Under the pieces are notes generated by a model. It searched no databases. It saw only the letters and a program-made list of their open reading frames with translations, and was not told the origin of the DNA. Shown here in pieces: positions 1-8,954 of a DNA stretch of 64,000 nucleotides. The position numbers and the translations under genes were made by a program. Position 1 is the first letter of the stretch, and each line of letters begins with the position of its first letter. The stretch lies in contig CAWGBJ010000002.1 in NCBI GenBank assembly GCA_963820795.1, positions 62,001 through 126,000 on the forward strand, given 5' to 3'. The stretch is from Roseiarcus sp963820795 (GTDB lineage: Bacteria > Pseudomonadota > Alphaproteobacteria > Rhizobiales > Beijerinckiaceae).

Positions 1-736
1 GCCCGGTGATGAAGCCGGCTTTCGCACTGGCGAGGAACGCGCAGAGCGCGCCGAACTCCGCCGGGTCGCCAAAACGGCCAGCCGGACCGCGCTTCTCCGC
101 CTCCGCCCGTGCCGTCTCGAACGAAACGCCGCGCTGCGCCGCGGAGCGCTCGAGCGAAGACTTGATCCGGTCGGTGTCAAAGGAGCCCGGCTGGATCGAA
201 TTGATGGTCACGTTGTCGCGGATATGCGCCCTCGCGGCGGCGGCGAGAAAGGCGGTAAGACCCGCCCGCGCGCCCGACGAGACGTCGAGGCCGGCGATTG
301 GCGCGCGCACCGAACCCGAGGTGATATTGACGATCCGGCCGAATTTGCGGTCGACCATGCCGGGCAGGAAGACCTGAACGAGCGCGATCGGCGTCAGCAT
401 ATTCGATTCGAGCCCTTTCAGAATGTCTTCGCGCGTGATCGCCTCGAAGGCCTTGTATGGCGGACCGCCATTGTTGTTGACAAGGATGTCCGCCTCCGGG
501 CAAGCGGCGATCAGAGCGTCGCACGTCGCCGGCTCGTTGAGATCGCCGGCGACTTCAAGGACGGTCGCCCCGGTCGTTTCCCGCAAATCCTTGGCGGCCC
601 GCGCGAGAAGCCCAGGATCTCTTCCGTTAATCACGACAGTGCAACCCGCCTCGGCGAACGCCGCGGCGCAGGCGCGGCCGAGTCCCTTGCTCGAGGCGCA
701 GACGATCGCTTTCCGGCCGGCAATTCCAAGGTCCAT
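1..736 (-). CDS. SDR family oxidoreductase, 3' end outside the window
   Basis: This is a short-chain dehydrogenase/reductase of the FabG-like group. It starts at the ATG at 736 and runs off the left edge, with about 245 residues visible. The N-terminal Rossmann motif reads CASSKGLGRA, the NNGGP segment matches the NNAG motif, and PGSFDT follows the active-site region. The usual catalytic YxxxK is replaced by a DVSSGAR segment, as in an SDR subgroup that lacks the canonical tyrosine, so the family is clear but the reaction is not. It is divergent from the phosphoesterase at 866, with about 130 bp of promoter space between them. Confidence 0.85.
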   Translation of the reverse strand, partial: MDLGIAGRKAIVCASSKGLGRACAAAFAEAGCTVVINGRDPGLLARAAKDLRETTGATVLEVAGDLNEPATCDALIAACPEADILVNNNGGPPYKAFEAITREDILKGLESNMLTPIALVQVFLPGMVDRKFGRIVNITSGSVRAPIAGLDVSSGARAGLTAFLAAAARAHIRDNVTINSIQPGSFDTDRIKSSLERSAAQRGVSFETARAEAEKRGPAGRFGDPAEFGALCAFLASAKAGFITG

Positions 737-865
737 TTGCTGCCCTCGGCTCGACACGTTGGGGACGGCGACCTATAAGGGATTCGCAGCATTGCGTCAT
801 CGAAGCGACACGAGAATCTGCGCACAGACGTAACGCTTCCCGTTTCTTCAGGGCGAGGGGCCTGC

Positions 866-1693
866 GTGTCGAAGACTCACGAGATTTATCACTACCGCGC
901 TCTGTTCCTATCCGACCTGCATCTGGGAACGCGGGGCTGTCAGGCCTACCTCATCCTTGACATGCTTCGCCATGTCGAGGCCGAAACCATCTACTTGGTC
1001 GGCGACATCATCGATGGCTGGAGGCTGCGCTCGGGCTGGTACTGGCCGCAGGCGCACAACGACGTGGTGCAGAAGCTGTTGCGCAAGGTCCGGCGAGGCT
1101 CGAGGATCGTGTTCGTGCCCGGCAACCACGACGAATTTGCCCGCCAGTTCTTTGGCCTGAGCTTCGGTGGCATCGAGATCAAGCGTCAGACGATCCACGT
1201 CGCCGCCGACGGCAAGCGCTATCTTATCATCCATGGGGATGAATTCGACGTGGTCGTACGCCACTCGAAGTGGCTCGCCTATTTCGGCGACTGGGCCTAT
1301 ACGACGGCCCTCTTCGTCAACACGCATTTCAACGCGGCGCGGCGGGCGCTCGGCCTGCCCTATTGGTCGTTCTCGGCCTGGGCCAAACTCAAGGTCAAGA
1401 ACGCGGTCAATTTCATCGGCTCGTTCGAGCGCGAGCTTGCCGGCGAAGCCAAGCGCCGCGGCGTCGACGGGGTCGTCTGCGGGCATATCCATCACCCGGT
1501 CATCCGGCAGATCGACGGCATCACTTACGTCAACACCGGCGACTTTGTCGAATCGTGCTCGCTGGTGGTCGAACACCAGGACGGCCGCCTCGAGGTGCTG
1601 CGCTGGCCCAGGCCGCTGATGCTTCCGGCGCCGGCCGAGGACGTTGTCGTGTCCGAGGACGAGCGCGAAGAGGCGCGGGCGGAAGCGGCGTAA
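866..1693 (+). CDS. UDP-2,3-diacylglucosamine diphosphatase-like metallophosphoesterase
   Basis: A calcineurin-like metallophosphoesterase of the LpxH/YbbF type, 275 residues. The dinuclear metal motifs appear in order: SDLHLG (residues 16-21), GDIIDGW (about 46), GNHD (about 85), IHGDEFD (about 119) and GHIHH near 200. LpxH-type enzymes cleave UDP-2,3-diacylglucosamine in lipid A synthesis, but many alphaproteobacteria use LpxI for that step, so this paralogue may act on another envelope substrate. The GTG start at 866 follows GAGGGG at a good distance. Its stop codon overlaps the start of the next gene (TAATG), so the two are translationally coupled. Confidence 0.85.
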   Translation: MSKTHEIYHYRALFLSDLHLGTRGCQAYLILDMLRHVEAETIYLVGDIIDGWRLRSGWYWPQAHNDVVQKLLRKVRRGSRIVFVPGNHDEFARQFFGLSFGGIEIKRQTIHVAADGKRYLIIHGDEFDVVVRHSKWLAYFGDWAYTTALFVNTHFNAARRALGLPYWSFSAWAKLKVKNAVNFIGSFERELAGEAKRRGVDGVVCGHIHHPVIRQIDGITYVNTGDFVESCSLVVEHQDGRLEVLRWPRPLMLPAPAEDVVVSEDEREEARAEAA

Positions 1694-2739
1694 TGCGCAT
1701 TTTGATTGCGACCGACGCCTGGCGGCCGCAAGTCAACGGCGTCGTCTCGACGCTCGAGCGGATGACGCAGGCGGCGGGCGAATTCGGCGCCAAGTTCGAG
1801 TTCCTCACGCCGCAGGGCATGTGGACGGCGCCGCTGCCGACCTATCCCGATATCCGCTTCGCCATACCGACGCTCAGACGGATCAGCCGCGATATCGAAG
1901 CCGCAGCGCCCGACCATATCCACATTGCGACGGAGGGACCGATCGGCTGGCTGACGCGCCGCTATTGCCTCCGCCACAAGCGCGTTTTTACCACGAGCTA
2001 CCACACCCGCTTCCCCGAATACATCAAGGCGCGCATCGGCGTGCCCGAAAGCGTGACCTACGCGGGCTTGCGCCACTTCCATGCGCCGTCGGCGGCGGTG
2101 ATGGCGCCGACCCCGACCATCAGCGCGGACCTCACCCGCCGCGGCTTCGCGCGGGTTCGGCTTTGGACCCGCGGAGTCAATCACGCGCTCTTTCGCCCGC
2201 GTCCCAAACCGGTCCTCGAGCTGCCGCGGCCGATTTTCCTATGCGTCGGCCGCGTGGCGGTGGAGAAAAACCTCGAGGCGCTGCTCGACCTCGATCTGCC
2301 GGGCTCGACCGTCATCGTCGGCGACGGACCGGAAAGGCGGCCGCTGCAGCGCCGCTATCCGCGCGCCCACTTCCTCGCCGCCATGCAAGGCGAAGAGCTG
2401 GCGCAGGTCTACGCCAGCGCCGACGTGTTCGTCTTTCCCTCCCGTACCGACACGTTCGGCATCGTGATGATCGAGGCGCTGGCGAGCGGGCTTCCGGTCG
2501 CGGCCTATCCGGCGCCGGGGCCGATCGACGTCGTGGGCCCGGGCGCGGGGGTCCTCAACGAGGATCTGAGGACGGCCTGCCTCGAAGCGCTGAAGATTCC
2601 GCGCGAGGCGGCGCGCGAGTATTCCATGCGCTTCACCTGGAAGGAGAGCGCCCGCCAGTTTCTCGAGAACATCGAGGCGAGCCGCCCGAGCCCCGTGCGA
2701 AGCGCGCAGAAGAGGGTCGAACTGCTCGGCAGCGTCTAG
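1693..2739 (+). CDS. Glycosyltransferase family 4 protein
   Basis: A GT-B fold glycosyltransferase of 348 residues. The N-terminus, DAWRPQVNGVVSTL, is typical of alpha-mannosyl or glucosyl transferases of the MgtA type. The C-terminal half carries LCVGRVAVEKN, VGDGPER and TFGIVMIEALASG; in the last motif the first acidic residue of E-x7-E is Asp. The start ATG overlaps the stop of the phosphoesterase, so the pair probably works together on a membrane glycolipid. Open reading continues upstream in this frame, but only the 1693 start gives a protein of normal family length. Confidence 0.88.
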   Translation: MRILIATDAWRPQVNGVVSTLERMTQAAGEFGAKFEFLTPQGMWTAPLPTYPDIRFAIPTLRRISRDIEAAAPDHIHIATEGPIGWLTRRYCLRHKRVFTTSYHTRFPEYIKARIGVPESVTYAGLRHFHAPSAAVMAPTPTISADLTRRGFARVRLWTRGVNHALFRPRPKPVLELPRPIFLCVGRVAVEKNLEALLDLDLPGSTVIVGDGPERRPLQRRYPRAHFLAAMQGEELAQVYASADVFVFPSRTDTFGIVMIEALASGLPVAAYPAPGPIDVVGPGAGVLNEDLRTACLEALKIPREAAREYSMRFTWKESARQFLENIEASRPSPVRSAQKRVELLGSV

Positions 2740-2763
2740 GCTGGCGACAGGGAGCGGGGGGCC

Positions 2764-3213
2764 ATGCGGACATTGACGGTGCTCCTCTCAGCCGTCGCGG
2801 CGCTTGTCGCATGCGCGTTTGCGGTCGCTCCGGCGGCGAGCGCGCCGTGGTGTCCCGGTCATCCCGAGCCCCGCCAGGTTCCGGCCTCGCTGCAGAGCGC
2901 TGTGGCGCGCGCCTTCGGCATTCCCGTAGGCGCGGCCAGTCATGCCGTGGTGCGCTGCGTCGGGCCAACGCTGCTCGCCTGTTCGATTGGGGCCAACCTC
3001 AATTGCGGCAAGGCGGACTTAAGGCGCTCGCTGCCGGGCGCGACCGCCTGGTGCCGCGAAAACTCGAATTCGGATTTCATTCCGATGTTCGCGACCGGCC
3101 ACGCCACGATCTACGACTGGCGCTGCCGCAACGGGGAGGCCATTCCCGGCAAGACCGTCGTCAGCGTCGATCCGCAAGGCTACGCGGCCGGGAACTGGAA
3201 GGAGATCCGCTGA
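2764..3213 (+). CDS. Small secreted protein of unknown function
   Basis: A 149-residue protein with a clear signal peptide: MRTLT, a hydrophobic stretch, then an ASA cleavage site near residue 27. The mature part has five Cys, consistent with disulfides in the periplasm, and ends in a basic tail. GGAGCGGGGGGCC precedes the ATG. It sits 24 bp after the glycosyltransferase on the same strand and may be co-transcribed. I do not recognise a family. Confidence 0.7.
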   Translation: MRTLTVLLSAVAALVACAFAVAPAASAPWCPGHPEPRQVPASLQSAVARAFGIPVGAASHAVVRCVGPTLLACSIGANLNCGKADLRRSLPGATAWCRENSNSDFIPMFATGHATIYDWRCRNGEAIPGKTVVSVDPQGYAAGNWKEIR

Positions 3214-3228
3214 GAGCGCCGCGGCCGA

Positions 3229-4450
3229 TCAATAGCCGGCGGCGCCGAGCGCGACCCCCGCCGCCGCCGTCAAGACGACGACGATGAGCGGCGGTGCCCG
3301 CCAGACGACGAGCGCGGCGAATCCTGCTGCGGCAATGGCGAAATCCGCCTGATTTTGCACCGCGCTCGTCCACACCGGATTGTAGAAGGCGGACGCCAGG
3401 AGGCCGACGACCGCGGCGTTGACGCCGGCCATCGCGGCGCGGGCGCTGGGCCGGGCGCGAAGCGCATGCCAGAACGGCAAGGCGCCCATCAGGACGAGAA
3501 GTCCTGGCGCGAAGATGGCGATGAGCGCCAGAGCCGCGCCGGCCGCGCCGCCGGATGGGACGCTTGCCGCCGCGCCGAGGAATGCGGCGAAGGTAAAGAG
3601 CGGCCCGGGCATGGCCTGCGCCGCGCCATAGCCAGCGAGGAACGCGCTCTCGGAGACAAAGCCGGGCGCGACGACCGCGCCCTGCAACAGCGGCAGTACG
3701 ACATGGCCGCCGCCGAAGACGAGCGCGCCGGACCGGTAGACAGCGGCGAGAAACGCAAGCGTCCCCTCGCGCGCCGGCAGGAAGGCGAGCGCCAGAAGGG
3801 CGAAATAGGCGGCGAGGAAGACGAGGCCCATCGGGCGGGAGACGGGCGAGCCATCGCCGCCGGCGACCGCGCCAGTCTCGACATGGCAGACAGCGAGCCC
3901 GGCGAGAGCGCCCGCGGCGATGGCAGCGATCTGACTGAGGCTGCCCGGCGCGAAGGCCATCAGGATCAGGGCAAGAATCGCGATCGCGGCGCGCGGCCTG
4001 TCCGGCGTAAGGCTTCTGGCCATGCCGAGCACCGCCTGACCGACGATGGCGACGGCGACGAGCTTCAGGCCGTGCAACAGTCCCTCGCCCGCCGGACCTT
4101 CCAGCGCGCCGGCGCCATAGGCGACGAGCGTCATGGCGATCGCCGAGGGCAATGTGAAGCCGGCCCAGGCCGCGAGCGCGCCGCGGTAGCCGGCCCGCAT
4201 AAGACCGATGGCAAACCCGGTCTGGCTGCTCGCCGGACCCGGCAGGAACTGGCAAAGCGCAAGCAGGTCGGCATAAGCGCGCTCGTCGAGCCAGCCGCGC
4301 CTGACCACGAATTCGTTGCGAAAATAGCCGAGATGCGCCACCGGGCCCGCCGAAGCTTGTCAGGCCGAGCTTCAGGAAGATGCGCAGGACCTCGAAGGGC
4401 GAGGCTGCGCCATCTCGCTGCGACCGGCCTTTCTCGGCGCTGGCGCTCAT
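3229..4450 (-). pseudogene. chrA: Chromate transporter ChrA, frameshifted near its N-terminus
   Basis: A long-chain CHR family chromate transporter. Residues 1-36 (start ATG at 4450) end in GLTSFGGP and are in one frame. The remaining 370 residues, starting AHLGYFRNEF and including LCQFLPGPASSQ, the second-half FGGGH motif and many membrane segments, lie in another frame. Removing one base in the GGGCCCGG run at about 4346-4350 restores FGGPVAHLGYF and gives a normal protein of about 407 residues. It is therefore either a recent knockout or a sequencing insertion. ChrA proteins export chromate, but many paralogues have untested substrates. Confidence 0.85.
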
Positions 4451-4740
4451 CGAGCGGGAGATGCCTGCTGGCGAGGGACGCTTCGAAGGACGCGGGTCGC
4501 GCGCGAGGACCGATGGGCGCGGCTTTCGCGCCGGTCAGGGCCTCTCAATGCGTCAAGCCCCATTTTCTGTCACCTCGTCAGTCCATAGACGCCCAAGCCG
4601 CACGCCGCAATTTGGGGTCGGCTCACCGGCGGACCTCGTCCTGGGCGGCGGCGCGAAGCGACGCCTGTTGAAGCGCCCACGCCGAGCTTGTCGAGGGCGG
4701 ATTGCTCCGCCTTCGGCTCGCAAGGTCAGGGCCAATGGTC

Positions 4741-4837
4741 GTCATTGCGAGGCCCGCAGGGCCGAGGCAATCTACGCCTCCGCGCCATGCGGTATGGATT
4801 GCTTCCCCCCGGGCTTTGACCCGGGGGTCGCAATGAC
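4741..4837. repeat. Palindromic intergenic repeat (REP-like)
   Basis: The stretch begins GTCATTGCGA (4741-4750) and ends with its exact reverse complement TCGCAATGAC (4828-4837). Inside are GGCAATCT and TGGATTGC, the pattern of a REP-type element widespread in alphaproteobacteria. A diverged half copy (ATTGCTCCGCCTTCGGCTCG) lies just upstream at about 4700-4720. These elements account for part of the gap 4451-4991 between chrA and the phosphorylase. I see no gene in the rest of that gap. Confidence 0.7.
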
Positions 4838-4991
4838 GGACGGCCATGGATCGCGACCAAAGACGCTCAACTGGAAGGGCTCTCCTGCAACAGCCTCCCC
4901 CTGTTGTCGCTCCTGTTCGTGTAAAGACCATCCCGGCGCGCCTGACGGCCCAGGCCGTCGTGGCATGCCGCTCCGCACTCTCGGTCCCAAC

Positions 4992-5819
4992 ATGCTCGCA
5001 AGCCCAATCCTCGACAACAAATCAACCTCGAAGCCGTCGGTGTTCACCCCCGCGGCCTTGCTGCGAGAGGCGCGGCGACAAAAGGGGCTCGCCGAAAGCA
5101 TTGTGCCGCCGGTTTGCATCCTCGATCCGGATGGCGATCTCGTGCGCCAGTTGCGCCGGACCGGCGCCGCCGCGCGCTTCCAGGACTGGCCCTGCTATCA
5201 CACCGAACTCGATACGTTCGACCTCGCCGGGCAACGCGTCGGCATTGTCGGCCGCGTCGTCGGAGCGTCCTTTGCGGTGCTCGTGGCGGAGGAACTGTTC
5301 GCCTCAGGCTGCAGGCTTCTGGTCAGCCTGACTTCGGCAGGTCAGATCGCTCCGGCGGGAAGCCCGCCCTATTTCGTGGTGATCGACCGGGCGTTGCGCG
5401 ACGAGGGGACGAGCTATCATTACGCCCCGCCGGCAGAGTTCGCCGAGGCCGATGTGAAACTGGTCGAAGTGGCAGCGGCGGCGTTGGCGGAGAGCGGTCC
5501 CACGAGCGTGGTGGGGGCGAGCTGGACGACCGACGCGCCCTTCCGGGAGACCGCCGAAGCCATCGAGGCCGCGCGCAAGCGAGGGATCATCGCCGTCGAA
5601 ATGGAGGCGGCGGCGCTTTACGCTTTCGCCCGCGCCGCCAACGTTCGGGTGCTTTGCCTCGCCCACGTGACCAACACGATGGGGCTCGCCGGCGACGATT
5701 TTGAAAAGGGCGAAGCGCACGGCGCTCGCGACGCCCTCGCCGCCTTATCGGCCGTGGTTCGGGCGATCTGGCGGCAATTGACAAATGCCGCTCATCCGAG
5801 CCTATTGGCAATGGCCTAA
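4992..5819 (+). CDS. Nucleoside phosphorylase family protein (uridine phosphorylase-like)
   Basis: A 275-residue member of the PNP/UDP phosphorylase superfamily, which splits nucleosides with phosphate to a base and ribose 1-phosphate. Visible motifs are GRVVGASFAVLVAEELF and LTSAGQI in the phosphate and ribose region, and GIIAVEMEAAALY, the classic VEMEAA motif whose Glu binds the ribose hydroxyls. The start at 4992 was chosen because the open frame upstream has no family similarity and runs through the palindromic repeat. It converges on the GYD gene, with stop codons overlapping by 4 bp. Base specificity cannot be read from the sequence. Confidence 0.8.
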   Translation: MLASPILDNKSTSKPSVFTPAALLREARRQKGLAESIVPPVCILDPDGDLVRQLRRTGAAARFQDWPCYHTELDTFDLAGQRVGIVGRVVGASFAVLVAEELFASGCRLLVSLTSAGQIAPAGSPPYFVVIDRALRDEGTSYHYAPPAEFAEADVKLVEVAAAALAESGPTSVVGASWTTDAPFRETAEAIEAARKRGIIAVEMEAAALYAFARAANVRVLCLAHVTNTMGLAGDDFEKGEAHGARDALAALSAVVRAIWRQLTNAAHPSLLAMA

Positions 5820-6148
5820 TGCGCCGGCTTATAGATCTTCGCGACGGTTGCCGCCTTCTTCAGAGCCTCCACGCCCTGCGCCCCGGACATGAGCTGTGTC
5901 GTCTTGCTGGCCTTGAGGGCGCCTCCGGCGGCGATCGCCAGCGCCATCGCGGCCATGCTCTCTTCGTTAGGCACGTCGGCGATCAGGACGGCATCGTACT
6001 CGCCAAAGCAGAGCCAACCGCCGATGAACTTTCCGCCTGCCGCCTCGCACACCTTGTGACCAACGCTTTCGATGCGATTTTCGGGGTGCTTGATCTGGGC
6101 GGCCCAGGATTCCGGCGTATAGGCGAACTGGTACATGTAGAGCGACAT
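5816..6148 (-). CDS. GYD domain protein
   Basis: A 110-residue GYD (PF08734-like) small alpha/beta protein. It starts YMYQFAYTPESW and carries FGEYDAVLIADVPNEESMAA, the conserved core that gives the family its name (here GEYD). The function of the family is not settled; the fold resembles ferredoxin-like dimeric proteins. It overlaps the phosphorylase stop by 4 bp convergently. A second GYD protein lies at 53478-53798. Confidence 0.8.
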   Translation of the reverse strand: MSLYMYQFAYTPESWAAQIKHPENRIESVGHKVCEAAGGKFIGGWLCFGEYDAVLIADVPNEESMAAMALAIAAGGALKASKTTQLMSGAQGVEALKKAATVAKIYKPAH

Positions 6149-6303
6149 TTTCGACTTCCTTTGCGTTTCACGGCCATGCCCGGCTTTATGGTTGGTCGGC
6201 GCCGGGTCAGAAAATCATCTTTACACGAACATCGGATGTCGTACGAGTCGGGCCCTGACCAAGAAGCGAGGCGGCTCGTGACCGCCGCAAAAGGGAGGAG
6301 TTT

Positions 6304-7752
6304 ATGAACGCGCCCGCATTCGCCTCGCCGGACATCGACTTTCCGGCCGAATTCCAGGCCTGCTTTGCCGCGCAGCGCGCCGCTTTTCTGAAGGCTCCGG
6401 AGCCGTCGCAAGCCGAGCGCGTCGCCGATCTCAAGGCGCTCGGCCGTCTCGTGAAGGACAATCGGGCGGCGATCGTGACGGCAATCAACGCCGACTACGG
6501 CAATCGCAGCGCCTTCGAGACCACCTTCGGCGAAATCTTTCCGGTGCTCGACGGCGTCCACGACGCGGTCAAGCGCATCGGCGGCTGGATGAAGCCGCGC
6601 CGCCGCAAGGTCGATCAACTGGTCTTCACCGGCGCGAAGAACCGCGTCATCCCGCAGCCGCTCGGCGTCGTCGGCGTCATCGTGCCGTGGAACTTCCCGC
6701 TGCAGCTGAGCTTCGCGCCGCTTGTCGGCATTTTCGCCGCCGGCAACCGGGCGATGGTCAAGATGTCCGAAAACTCGCAGCGTCTCGCCGAACTCATGAT
6801 CGAAACGGCGCCGAAATATTTCCCCGCCGACAAGCTCGCGTTTTTCGCCGATGGCGGCGGCCGCGGCCCGGCTTTCTCGTCGCTCCCGTTCGACCATCTT
6901 ATCTTCACCGGCTCCGGCCAGACCGGCCGGGCGGTGATGGCCAGCGCGGCGCGGAACCTGACGCCGGTGACGCTCGAGCTCGGCGGAAAATCGCCGGCGA
7001 TCGTCGCGCAGGAGTTCCCAATCAGGACCGCCGCCGAGCGCATCCTGTGGGCCAAGACCTTCAACGCCGGCCAGGTCTGCCTGGCGGTCGATCACGTCTT
7101 CCTGCCGCGCGGATCGGAAACCGAGTTCATCGCCCAATGCCGCGCGCTGTTCGCCAAGCGCTACCCTGACATCAACGGCCCGGACTTCACCTCGATCATC
7201 GACCAGCAGTCCTACGACCGCCTGAGCGCGGCGCTCACCGACGCGCGCGCCAAAGGCGCGACCCTGATCGATCTCGCCGAGGGCCAGACGCCCGATGCGG
7301 CGAAGCGCAAGTTCCCGCCGCATCTCGTTCTCAACCCGACCGCCGACATGGAGATCATGCGCCGCGAGGTCTTCGGCCCGATCCTGCCGGTGGCGCTTTA
7401 CGATCGGCCCCAAGAGGTCGTCGACGCGATCAATGCCGGCGATCGGCCGCTCGCCATCTATCCCTTCACCAACATCCCCGCGACGCGCGATTTCTACATC
7501 GCGCAGACCCGCTCCGGCGGCGTCTCGGTCAACGAGGCGATGCTGCACATCGCCCAGCATGACCTGCCCTTCGGCGGCGTCGGCGCGAGCGGCATGGGCC
7601 ATTATCATGGCCGTGAAGGCTTCAACACGTTCTCGAAGCTGCGCCCGGTGTTCGAGCAGGGGCGCCTGTCGGCCGTGCAGATGCTGTTGCAACCGCCCTA
7701 CGGCGGATTTTCGCGCCGGGTGGTCGACTTCATGATCCGCATGAAGAGCTGA
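6304..7752 (+). CDS. Coniferyl-aldehyde-type dehydrogenase
   Basis: An NAD(P)-dependent aldehyde dehydrogenase of 482 residues, closest in pattern to coniferyl aldehyde dehydrogenases (CalB), which oxidise lignin-derived or medium-chain aldehydes. Visible: PWNFPLQLSF, FTGSGQTGRAVM (NAD site), general base in LELGGKSP (E225) and nucleophile in FNAGQVC (C259). The C-terminal PPYGG and a hydrophobic tail are typical of the membrane-associated short ALDH group. A strong GGGAGGAG ribosome site sits just before the ATG. It stands alone, with no obvious operon partner. Confidence 0.85.
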   Translation: MNAPAFASPDIDFPAEFQACFAAQRAAFLKAPEPSQAERVADLKALGRLVKDNRAAIVTAINADYGNRSAFETTFGEIFPVLDGVHDAVKRIGGWMKPRRRKVDQLVFTGAKNRVIPQPLGVVGVIVPWNFPLQLSFAPLVGIFAAGNRAMVKMSENSQRLAELMIETAPKYFPADKLAFFADGGGRGPAFSSLPFDHLIFTGSGQTGRAVMASAARNLTPVTLELGGKSPAIVAQEFPIRTAAERILWAKTFNAGQVCLAVDHVFLPRGSETEFIAQCRALFAKRYPDINGPDFTSIIDQQSYDRLSAALTDARAKGATLIDLAEGQTPDAAKRKFPPHLVLNPTADMEIMRREVFGPILPVALYDRPQEVVDAINAGDRPLAIYPFTNIPATRDFYIAQTRSGGVSVNEAMLHIAQHDLPFGGVGASGMGHYHGREGFNTFSKLRPVFEQGRLSAVQMLLQPPYGGFSRRVVDFMIRMKS

Positions 7753-7813
7753 TCTGGTCGCGACCGCCGGCGCGGCCGACCGGTCAGCGACCGTGTCTAC
7801 TGGACCAATTGTC

Positions 7814-8359
7814 TCAGCCGAAGGCCGCCGCGCCGCGGCGCTCCAGCCGCGCCAGCGCGCGAGCCCGGGAGCGGTCGCTCACGCAGGCGATCGCCGGTTC
7901 GATCAGCATGACGCGGAAGCCGCGCCCGATGGCGTCCTTGGTCGTCGCAGTGATGCAGGCGCGCGCCATAAGCCCGCCGATGACGAGCGTGCCGATGCCT
8001 CGGCGCTTAAGCCACGGCTCGAGCTCCTGATTGCCGAAGGCGCTGCCGCCCCATTTGGGAAAATATCTCACGCCGTCGAGCGGCAGGCGATCGTCCCACC
8101 GTGCGCCCGGCGACCCTTCGATGCTGGCGTACCGGCGCAGAAGGTTCATCACTATGTTGCCGCGGCGGAACTCGTTGCCCACAGCGATGACCGGCCGCCC
8201 GTGCCGTCTGAACAGGTCGAGGGCGTCGGCCGCCGCAACGATCGTCGGCGCGACATGGGCGCGGGCGACCGGCATCCGTCCGTCGTCGTTGAGAAAATCG
8301 GCCTGGAAATCGATCAGCATCAGGGCGCCGTCGGCCGGCGGCGCGGAATTCATGCTCAT
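7814..8359 (-). CDS. Isochorismatase-fold cysteine hydrolase
   Basis: A 181-residue isochorismatase-like hydrolase with the full catalytic triad visible: D17 in MLIDFQADF, K102 in YFPKWGGSAF and C135 in LMARACITATT. Such proteins hydrolyse amides or enol ethers (nicotinamidase, ureidoacrylate or isochorismate types); which one cannot be told here. Its start overlaps the stop of the MerR regulator by 4 bp (ATGA), so it is co-transcribed from the mer-like promoter at 8821-8852. That makes it the likely regulated output of the sensor. Confidence 0.85.
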   Translation of the reverse strand: MSMNSAPPADGALMLIDFQADFLNDDGRMPVARAHVAPTIVAAADALDLFRRHGRPVIAVGNEFRRGNIVMNLLRRYASIEGSPGARWDDRLPLDGVRYFPKWGGSAFGNQELEPWLKRRGIGTLVIGGLMARACITATTKDAIGRGFRVMLIEPAIACVSDRSRARALARLERRGAAAFG

Positions 8360-8802
8360 GCTCGATGGCCTCCTTGGCGCTGTCCTGGCCGCGCGGCGTT
8401 GTCGAGCGCGGCGAGTTCGGTCAGAATGGAACAGGGCGCGTCAGGCGAGCGGCGCCCGCAGCGGTCGAGAAAGGCGCTCAGTTCGGCCTGCAACCGGCGC
8501 AGTTCGGCGATCTCGCCCTCGATCGCCTCCAGCCGCCGCCTCGCCGTTGCCCTGACCGCCTCGCAGAATCCCGGGCCCTCTCTCAGCTTGCCGCGAAGCT
8601 TGGCGACGTCGGCGAGGCTGAAGCCCATCTTCTGCGCGATCTTGATGTAACGCACCGCCGCCAGCGTCTCGTCGCCGTAATCGCGATAGCCCTGGCGCGA
8701 CAATGGCTGGTCGATCAGGCCCTTGCGCTCGTAGAAGCGCACCGTCTCGACCCCGACACCGGCCTCTTTCGCAAGCTTGCCGATCGTTCTGCGCGCGCCC
8801 AT
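8356..8802 (-). CDS. MerR family regulator with Hg/Pb-type metal-binding cysteines
   Basis: A 148-residue MerR regulator. Residues 5-75 form the winged helix with GVGVETVRFYERKGLI and KMGFSLADV. The effector region carries three cysteines, C80, C115 and C124, with spacings of 35 and 9, the same spacing as the C82/C117/C126 mercury site of Tn501 MerR, and the segment CGRRSPDAPC resembles MerR's metal loop. PbrR and CadR share this geometry, so the metal could be Hg, Pb or Cd. GGAGG precedes the ATG. No mer genes are nearby; the downstream partner is a cysteine hydrolase. Confidence 0.85.
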   Translation of the reverse strand: MGARRTIGKLAKEAGVGVETVRFYERKGLIDQPLSRQGYRDYGDETLAAVRYIKIAQKMGFSLADVAKLRGKLREGPGFCEAVRATARRRLEAIEGEIAELRRLQAELSAFLDRCGRRSPDAPCSILTELAALDNAARPGQRQGGHRA

Positions 8803-8820
8803 GTTCGCCTCCGGTCCTCA

Positions 8821-8852
8821 GGGTTAGCGTCCGTACCACGGTCCGGAGTCAA
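8821..8852 (-). promoter_or_regulatory. mer-type promoter/operator upstream of the MerR gene
   Basis: Read on the minus strand, TTGACT (-35, 8852-8847) is followed by the dyad CCGGAC-CGTG-GTACGG and then CTAACC or TAACCC as a -10. The spacer is 19-20 bp. This matches the Tn501 mer promoter, where a stretched 19-bp spacer holds a CCGTAC-ATGA-GTACGG dyad that MerR untwists on metal binding. The leader to the ATG at 8802 is only about 10 nt. Confidence 0.75.
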
Positions 8853-8954
8853 CCGCTGCGGCGAGAGACCGGAACAGCGGGGCGGAATCGCGGTTTCTTC
8901 AGGGCGCCGCGCTTGTCGCGCGCTTGGCGATGCCCGACCCCGTGGAGGTTTCTC

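Noticed and set aside
8356..8852. A mercury resistance operon
   Set aside because: Only the regulator and promoter look mer-like; no merA, merT, merP or efflux gene lies within the window.
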